Source of the DNA: Cytospora piceicola
Lineage: Eukaryota > Ascomycota > Sordariomycetes > Diaporthales > Cytosporaceae
Length of the DNA: 64,000 bases
NCBI GenBank assembly: GCA_023375675.1
Contig: JALQBC010000018.1
Coordinates: 248,001 to 312,000 of the forward strand
Direction: 5' to 3'
The stretch's first letter is position 1. Each line of letters starts with the position of its first letter. A model generated the notes under the pieces. It was not told where the DNA came from. It saw only the letters and a program-made list of their open reading frames with translations, and did not search any database. Positions 56,801-64,000 of this stretch are shown one piece after another. The position numbers and the translations under genes are program-made.

Positions 56801-57768
56801 CTGGGGTGTGTGACTGACTGTCTGTCTCGAGTATAGAAATGTTCTTCGACCGCGGGAACCACTACGAGTTCCTCTCCCTCGTGCAGGAGCTCGCCGCGCC
56901 CGGCGAGCTGCAGCACCCGCAGACCTTCGACTTCAACTTCAAGAACGTCGAGAAGCAGTACGAGTCGTACAACGGCATCAACGTCAAGCTGCGCTACTTT
57001 GTCCGCGTCACCGTCTCGCGGCGCATGGCCGACGTCATCCGCGAGAAGGACATCTGGGTCTACAGCTACCGCATCCCCCCGGAGATGAACAGCAGCATCA
57101 AGATGGACGTCGGCATCGAGGACTGCCTGCACATCGAGTTCGAGTACTCCAAGTCCAAGTACCACCTCAAGGACGTCATCGTCGGCCGCATCTACTTCCT
57201 CCTCGTGCGCCTCAAGATCAAGCACATGGAGTTGAGCATCATCCGGAGGGAGACCACGGGCGCCGCGCCCAACCAGTACAACGAGAGCGAGACCCTGGTG
57301 CGGTTCGAGGTGAGTCTGCCGTGGTCCTGCGAGTCCTGCCCGTCTCTCGGAGGGGGGGTTCGACTTTGATCTTGCGAGGGCTGACATGGCGTGCTAACTC
57401 GGGGGCAGATCATGGATGGCTCGCCGTCAAGGGGAGAGACCATCCCCATCCGGCTCTTCCTGGGCGGATTCGACCTGACACCAACCTTCCGGGATGTCAA
57501 CAAGAAGTTCTCCACGAGATACTACCTGAGTCTGGTACTCATCGACGAGGGTAAGGCTTACCCTTCCTTTCTTCCCCCCCCCCCCCCTCCTTTCTCATGA
57601 GCCACCGAGAAATCCCCATTGCTCACACGCGCTACAGATGCTCGGCGGTACTTCAAGCAATCCGAAATCATACTCTACCGCCAAGCCCCCGAGCTCAACG
57701 GGACCGACCGAGACACGGCCCTGCCAGCTCCGCCCGCGGACAAGCTCGCCAACGTCGTCCCCGCATAG
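56456..57768 (+). CDS. VPS26: Retromer subunit Vps26
   Basis: Four exons (56456-56672, 56837-57309, 57409-57550, 57638-57768) give 320 aa. Vps26 is the arrestin-fold subunit of retromer, which with Vps35 and Vps29 returns cargo such as Vps10-type receptors from endosomes to the Golgi. The start MSYFFATPVDIDVVLED, then PLYMDGESVKGAV, HGNHYEF-like DRGNHYEFLSLVQELAAPGEL, FDFNFKNVEKQYESYNG, IWVYSYRIPPE, CLHIEFEYSKSKYHL and GRIYFLLVRLKIKHME are family blocks in order. The C-terminal arrestin half ends DARRYFKQSEIILYR, followed by a short Pro/Ala tail. Intron 1 has GT and GA microsatellites and intron 3 a C tract. The gene converges on NUP120. Confidence 0.97.
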
Positions 57769-58094
57769 CTCGCGCGGTGTGCCGCCAGCCGCCGCCGCCG
57801 CCGCCGCCGCGGCCCCCCCCCCCTGTTGGCAACACGTACAAAACCTGGGGGCGGGGCCTCCCCCGTGTGTTTGTTCAAGAAGGGGTACTGCGGTCCGTGA
57901 TAGTCTACATTTCATCCTACCAGCATTTTCAGGGCGTTTCGGGTGTCTTTACTGAGTGCTTCTCGATGGAAACCAAAGAGGTGTTACTTGGATGACCAAA
58001 AAAAGTATTTTAATTCCTAACGCGGTTGATGCGTCCGTCCATTCGTCATCTATGGGTCATTCATGATGCTTATGTCTCCGTGCAACGCACGCAT

Positions 58095-58129
<35 letters not shown>

Positions 58130-58232
58130 CCCTATCAAGTGGTATCATCAACTTTTTGTGCCTCTCGTAATCTTACAACATGTCAATGCCGCATTCCACG
58201 CCCTCCCCACCTCGCCCCTTACACTGCTGTCC
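57769..58232. other. Convergent intergenic region with TG microsatellite
   Basis: 3' flanks of VPS26 and NUP120. A CCG-rich tract is at 57786-57822 and a (TG)n run at 58097-58128. Confidence 0.7.
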
Positions 58233-61200
58233 TCACTCGTCAATGGCCATCACATCGTCATCCCCCGCCGTGAAGCCAAACTGGTTGTTCTGTATAGCCG
58301 CGATCCGGTCCAGCTCGGCCTGGTACTGCCTCCTAAGGTCCGCCAGGGTGACCACCCTCCTCTTGGCCTCGAACCCGCCGCCGCCGCCGCCGGGCACGCC
58401 CTCGACGCCCGGCGGCGCCGCCTCCTCGACCGTGATCCACGCCTGCTTGGGGTCGACACAGCTCAGCGCGTTGATGAGCATGACGAACTGCCTCGTGACG
58501 GTGGTGTCGAGCATGTCCTCGCCGCTCGGCCTGTCGCCCTCGCCGGCCTGCCTGAGCTTCTGGAGGCGGTCGTGGAGCACGGCCGCGGCGCCGCGGTAGT
58601 CGTTGTGCGTGATGCGCCACGCGTACAGGATCTTGTGGTACGGGGTCCCGCGGACGACGTCCGCCGTGGCCTTGCACTTCTGGTCGAGGATCTCGTCCAC
58701 CTGGTCCTGGAGGCCCGAGAAGGGCAGGGTGGTGAGCTCCGACGTCTGTGCCGTCTCGCACATCCGCTCGACGAGCTTCCTGAGGCAGGAGCGCTGCAGC
58801 GCGCGGTCCGGCATGGACAGCAAGGTCGCGTGGGCCATCTCGAAGCGGGAGATGGACGTGGAAGCCGTGAAGAGCCGGCTGAGCATGTCTAGCCGCGTGC
58901 CCTTGGCTTCGGGGGCGTGTGCGAACTGGAGCGAGAGCCGCGCAAAGTCGATTACGTAGGAGAAGGCCTTGCATCGGTCGTAGAGTGATACGATGTGGGA
59001 GTAGTAGTTGGCGAGGCCGTCATTGAGGAGGGTCTTCTCCGTGTCATCGAGAAGTCCTCCGCTGCGAAGGTCCGTGAATTTCATTTGTGCACCTGAGAAG
59101 GGAACTGTTAGCAAGTTGCGAGATTGGATGCGTAGAAAAGAACTTACTCATGCCGACTGCTGCCTTCTTAAAGCACAGGGCAGCTGATGTGTAATCCTTC
59201 AGAGAAAGGGAGACGCGGCCTTGGATGTATGTTGAGAAGGGAGTCAGGTTGCAAAACGGCTTCAGCTCCCAAGCCAAGTCCGGGCGCTCTCTCTTCAACA
59301 GTGAGCATTGAATAAGTACTGGCGACAGCTCGATGCTGCTATCAGGCGCGCATATGTCGGTCACCACATCTGTCAGGCTCGATGCCAACGGTTCGCCATC
59401 CACATCTACAAGCCCGAGCAAATGACTGACAAAGGCCTCAAACGCAGTGATCGTCTGCGTTTCGTCCGGCCGCTTTGTGGTCGTTGGGGTTCCTGTCGGG
59501 CGCTCCGATCTCACCACGGGGATGCTGATTTCTGTCTTGGCTAGCCATCTCACGAGCTCAAGGCGTCGAAGAGCCTCAATAAGTTGGCGGTAAACGTAGC
59601 CAACATCGAATCTTGAGTGAGGGGCATTCTCCTCGTCTTCGTCGTACTCGTACTCCATGTGGACCAGCAACAGGAGCTGGCTGAATAGGACTTGCCACTG
59701 CAGGTCCGCCGTCTCCTGAACCGATTTCACCACCACTCTTCTGCCAAATTCAGTTAGAGGGTGACGGAAGTCTTTGGCACGAACGTCTTCGGTTGTTTCG
59801 AACAAGTCAATGAGTTGTCGGTACAGATCAGGGGTGACAGTCTTGAAGTCACTTCCTAGAGCCTCGACCACTTGAGCTGCATCTTCTTCTGAAATACCTC
59901 GCCATGACCCTGACTCGTCGAAGAATCGTTGTATCCGCGCCATATCGGTATGTGCCGACTCCTCAAACAACTCTACCCGCAACGCGGCATTGGCTTGCTG
60001 CAAAATATTGTCAGGGAAGTTCTCAAAGAGGTCCAGTCCAGCTGTCACAAGTGCTGCGACATTATCATTCTCCGGATCTATAGCACCACTAGACTTGTGG
60101 TAGATTAAGTCGAGGGTTGAGCATTGATGTATGGCAGCAACAAAGTCTGCGCACAACACCCAAGCAGCCCCTGAAGTGTGGTCAAGAGCGAACGACAGAG
60201 CCTCTCCCCTGTGCTTATCCAGCTCCAAGACAAGGCGGTAGAATCTACGCCATTGGATCTCGCTGTGAGACCTAAATAGGTCGTAGTCTATTTCGCCTCC
60301 AGCATGCTTGTCGAGTGTAGCTGTCGAGCCCAGTACTGAGCAGATTGCGTCCATCAGCCCCTTGCCATTCTTGGCGGATGGCTCCTTAGCCCCGAGCCCA
60401 CGCTCGTACATAGCAAGCGCTGATTCGAGGGTTGCCTTAGAAAACCTGCCAGGGAAGAATAGGACTTGAAGCCACTTCTCTGTCGAGTCGGTTGGATCGC
60501 CGGGGTTGGAAGATTCTGCGGGGAGCTGTTCGGCATCGATCTGAACGGTCGTCCAGTCCGACTCCCACTCGTGCTCAGGCCTCAAGGCACGGAAGTCCAA
60601 TTTCTGAGCTCGGTAGGTGAGGTTGTTCTTCCAAAGCACCCAGAGTTGAATAGCCTGGCCAGCGGGTTGCACCACGCCGAAGTCTGCCAGTGTCCATACA
60701 TCACCCACGTTCGGTGCTTTGGGTGTCAGCTGCTGGTTTGGAAACATGTCGTGCACATAGATGGTGCTGTCGTCCTGTGTCTCCACCTCCCAGAACTTGA
60801 ACTCATTGGCGACCGGAGAGTATGTTACCAGTGTCCGCCGTCCTTCGCTCTGGCCCACAACGCGAACGAGATTATTCCGGGACGGCTCGATGATCCATTT
60901 TCCAAGCTCTTGTGGGTTGCGCTCAACACCTAGAATGTCGCCTGTGTAGAGAATGGACCCCGTGTGGACGTTCCAGATGCGCAATCGATGGTCGAGGCAG
61001 ACGGTGAAGAGGAACTGGGCGCCCTCCACACCTAGTGAATCGGATACAATCGATGTCGCCGCGCTCAGTTCCATGTTGGCCTTTCCATGTCTCACAGTCT
61101 GGCTTCCTTGGAACGGTAAAGGAAGGAGACTCCTGAAACTCGTAGCCCAACCCTGTGCACTGAAACTCGTCTCTTTCCACAACTGATTACTGCCTATACA

Positions 61201-61876
61201 CCTGGACGTTAGTTGATCCATGCCGTGACGGTGCGGGGACTGGAAGCGTACCATTTTGGGACTTGATCTTGTCAAAGCGAATGAGACCACCGTCATGGAA
61301 GGTCACGACAACCTGGTATGCGCTCACGGCGACGAGGCGATGTGGATGCTTAAAGCTGAACGAGCCAGCCAAATGTGTCTTACACGCGTCCCCAAGTCCA
61401 TTTTCGACGGCCGAACGTTTTCGGAAGTGGTCTGGTCGCAATGTTATAGTGTAGAGGTAGTTGCTGTGATCGAGGACGAAGATGTTCAGGGCATCGTGCT
61501 CAGCAGGATCGGCGAGTGCGATGCATGAGGTCCGTATGGGGATCGGGAATCGCAGGTGCAGGATCAGATTGGCGTCGGCGGCATCTTGTTGTTTGCAAAC
61601 ATCAGCGGCGCGGATGCTCAAGACGGTGTCGTCCTCCAGCACCCTCCATAGAAATGACCGGGGCGAGTCGTGGTGTTGCCTGTGGTATATGGAAGCAGCG
61701 GTGGCTAAGTTCCTGGAGCGGTATGTCCTCTCCTCCTCTCCGTACTTGTCGACTGCGGTCGACCGGCCTCTCGACCTGGTGGGCGCAGGAAGTCGGATGT
61801 GGACGATGGAGGCGGGGGAGGCGGGCTCAAGGTTTACTCGGGTTTCCTTGAAGAGGACTGGGGGTTCTGAATCCAT
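58233..61876 (-). CDS. NUP120: Nucleoporin Nup120 (Nup160 family)
   Basis: Three exons (61876-61252, 61193-59148, 59092-58233; introns 58 and 55 nt) give 1176 aa. Nup120 is a scaffold subunit at the short arm of the Y-complex of the nuclear pore. The N-terminal half is beta-rich with propeller-type blades (VVVTFHDGGLIRF; LFTVCLDHRLRIWNVHTG, the characteristic Nup120/160 blade). The remainder is helical, with Leu-rich segments ending in YHKILYAWRITHNDYRGAAAVLHDRL, the conserved C-terminal block. A Gly run (GGGGGG) interrupts the extreme C terminus. The start Met 61876 is chosen because the conserved FKETRVNLE follows at once; the open frame extends 79 codons upstream without family character. 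Confidence 0.93.
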
Positions 61877-62164
61877 ATTGGCTGATGCCTCCTCCGTCCA
61901 AGAGGACCAAGAAAGCCCAAGAGGTAAGAAGTATAGGGAGGTTTGGGGTGGTGGTAGTATGTAATTGGTAAGAAGGATGAGAGAAGCACTGCAGCTCTGA
62001 TCCAGAGCTCTCTGGGATGCGACGCGTTCTGGCGCCGGCTGAGGTCTCCAAAAGGTTGGCAGAATTTCCGGCCGCCCTGTTGCAACCCTTGGAACAGCTC
62101 CAGACCCCTGCAAACCCTGACGGCACTTGGGTTGCTGGGCAGAGCTTACCTACTTTACCTACTG

Positions 62165-62174
62165 TACCTAGGTA
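62165..62174. repeat. TACCTAGGTA palindrome
   Basis: Exact copy about 290 bp upstream of the NUP120 start, with partial copies around it. Confidence 0.9.
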
Positions 62175-62552
62175 GTTCCAGGTAGGTTGGCCTGTGCTTA
62201 GGTACCTAGTACGAGCACTTCATTATTTGGAGTACGGTAGGTCGAAGAAGACAATGAACAAGCTTTGGAAGCCCGTATTATCCATCTCTGAAATACCCTT
62301 ACGATCCAATGACCATACTATATATATAAGTCTGTGTCTTTGGACCCTAGGAAAACCTCGAGCGATGACAGAACCTCAGGCCTGACTTGAACTTATACGT
62401 CGTGGCCTTGACCGTATTGCCTCACCTCGAGCACTTTTCACTGCATTCGGAGCAACATGATATGCTCGTTATATTCTGGAAAGACACGGGGTCTTGACAG
62501 GCGGTTCTCTATCCATCCTCAGTACCATTGGACCCAAGTCGTCCATCACGTC

Positions 62553-62612
62553 TCAAGTCACGTCACGTCACGTCACTTCGCATTGCATCGCATCGCATCG
62601 CATCATATCCCG
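62553..62612. repeat. GTCAC and GCATC pentamer repeats
   Basis: Four GTCAC units followed by four GCATC units; non-coding. Confidence 0.88.
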
Positions 62613-64000
62613 TCAGATGCTCACTCAGCAGCTGACAGGAAGTAGTGTGTCCATAACTTCATGGGAGGCCTTCATTGCAGAAGCTCCGACATCCCTCAAA
62701 CGTACGGCGTCAGTCTATCTTGCAACAGTCCTCTAAGAGGCAAAGAATACCGGGCTATGGGGAATAGCTTAGGCGTTTTGTGAGTTGCGTTATGATTATG
62801 GAAGATCAGAAAAAAACCAAGTGGGAAAAACGTTTGCAATTTTTCATGTCCTCGCACAGCTTGTGAGCACAGACCACCACTCCGGCCACTCCGATTTCCC
62901 CGGCCCGGGCGATAGGGCATTTGATCTGAATGTTGTTATCCATCATCTCTGACGACAGATAGGTATACAGGAGCTTTGAAAGAGACACACGGTCAGAGAG
63001 TGCCTTCTCTCTTTCAGCGCCACATCCTGACGGAGCAGCCATGGTTACCAGGACATGAGCTTGTGCCCAGTCCCATTAACAAGCAATCAGTCAGACATCG
63101 CATGTTGCTGCTCGTCCTGACTTGATCCTGATAATACGCCTCACCACTGTCTTCTGCCTCCTTGTTCTTCCAACCTTTTCAACCCCTTTCTACGCTTACA
63201 AGGTTACAAGCAGCATTCTATACACGATGTGTAATGTACCACTGCGCGCCCTGGGAAGGGTTGGTTTTCAGCATACGCGGGTGACACCTGGGATCTCAGG
63301 TGTAGATTTCACGACCAGCTGAAGCCAATAGGGCCGGAGCAGCGGGTGGTTCCTTGATACTGCTGGAAAACACCGCTGTTTCTATTGGGCATTTGTTGCG
63401 AGTGAGTGGCGAATTACATCGTCTTATGTGCGAGGCTGCATTGATGTGTCACCTCAGCCTTCCGGGGCCTACCACCAGAGCACAGTTGTAGTGACCAGCC
63501 CACTTGTCGAGCAGAGCCTCATGCTTGCTCGATGTTGAAAAGGCCTATTTGTTCGGTCTTGATCGCACCTGTCCCCTGTGAATGGAAAATCATCATCACT
63601 CGTGTAGATGCAACGTGGCATGCATGCACAGATGTCCCCAGTCCAGGGTCACCGTCGACCAACGATATTGATCAGTCGCAGTGGCTAGCCACGTTTGAGA
63701 TTCGGTGGGGAAGAAAGACATGAGCCTCACTCTCTGGAAAGCAGAAAGATGGTCCCCCATCAGCCTCAAGGATCGACACGTCCGAATGGCCCCAGTCCGC
63801 GAGACGTCTGAGAGACACCGGAAGCGACAATGCGGTGCGAGAGAAGCCGAGGCCTGTCCGCAGTGGCACTGCTTAGAACATACTGGCTAAAACGTAGGAA
63901 CACGGCACGCGGTGAGGAAGAAGTGACAGACGAGAAGGACCAAGGGATACTATCCTGCTTTGGAGATGGCAAAGATACCTTTGCCTGACCCTACTTCAAG

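Larger units (their letters stand above)
61877..64000. other. Right flank, no gene recognised
   Basis: Contains a TACCTAGGTA palindrome at 62165-62174 and GTCAC and GCATC pentamer repeats at 62553-62612. A 78-codon open frame on the minus strand (63042-62806) has mixed composition but no recognised family; I do not call it a gene. Confidence 0.5.

Overview
The window is nuclear DNA of a filamentous ascomycete (Pezizomycotina, most likely a sordariomycete). I base this on short GT-AG introns of 55-160 nt with CTAAC/CTGAC-type branch sites, GC-rich exons separated by long intergenic spacers full of microsatellites, and proteins that read as ascomycete versions of conserved eukaryotic genes (RAD51, RAD17, VPS26, NUP120, VMA13, SmD1, uL6/RPL9, MTQ2, PKR1). 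I found no rRNA, no convincing tRNA, no intact transposon, no CRISPR array and no virus-derived gene. I joined the exons by hand from splice signals and reading-frame continuity, and every model given closes to a whole number of codons.

Layout, left to right. 1-2658: no gene seen. 2659-4611 (-): a bZIP factor with a predicted membrane segment. 4612-15395: an unusually long gene-free stretch of about 10.8 kb. 15396-18327 (-): an F-box/leucine-rich-repeat type protein. 19775-22525 (-): the RAD17 checkpoint clamp loader, head-to-head with RAD51 (23209-24434, +). 25735-28074 (-): a RING-finger protein. 28075-34191: a second long gene-free stretch. 34192-35616 (+): a class V aminotransferase/cysteine-desulfurase-like enzyme, followed by the release-factor methyltransferase MTQ2 (35911-36723, +). 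Then on the minus strand come SmD1 (37222-37830), the V-ATPase assembly factor PKR1 (38349-38858) and a Pmp3-like membrane protein (40003-40515). GCV1, the glycine-cleavage T protein, is at 41705-43132 (+). After it come a secreted ferritin-like protein (43778-44965, -), V-ATPase subunit H VMA13 (46406-48017, -), a cysteine-rich single-pass surface protein (49493-51007, -), ribosomal protein uL6/RPL9 (54327-55442, -), the retromer subunit VPS26 (56456-57768, +) and the nucleoporin NUP120 (58233-61876, -).

Most genes are unrelated housekeeping genes. Two local associations stand out. RAD17 (damage sensing: loads the 9-1-1 clamp) and RAD51 (damage repair: strand exchange) share a 683-bp divergent promoter region carrying E2F/MBF-like sites. 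The window also holds both a V-ATPase subunit and a V-ATPase assembly factor, about 8 kb apart. The intergenic DNA carries nine exact copies of the palindrome TACCTAGGTA, far above chance, all outside coding exons.

I did not find a convincing new multigene system. The most interesting leads are the palindrome family, the divergent RAD17-RAD51 pair, the membrane-segment bZIP factor with its 10.8-kb gene-free upstream region, and several unusual splice sites: a GC-AG intron inside an F-box, a stop-free intron of 3n length, and a stop codon that sits inside a perfect donor site.
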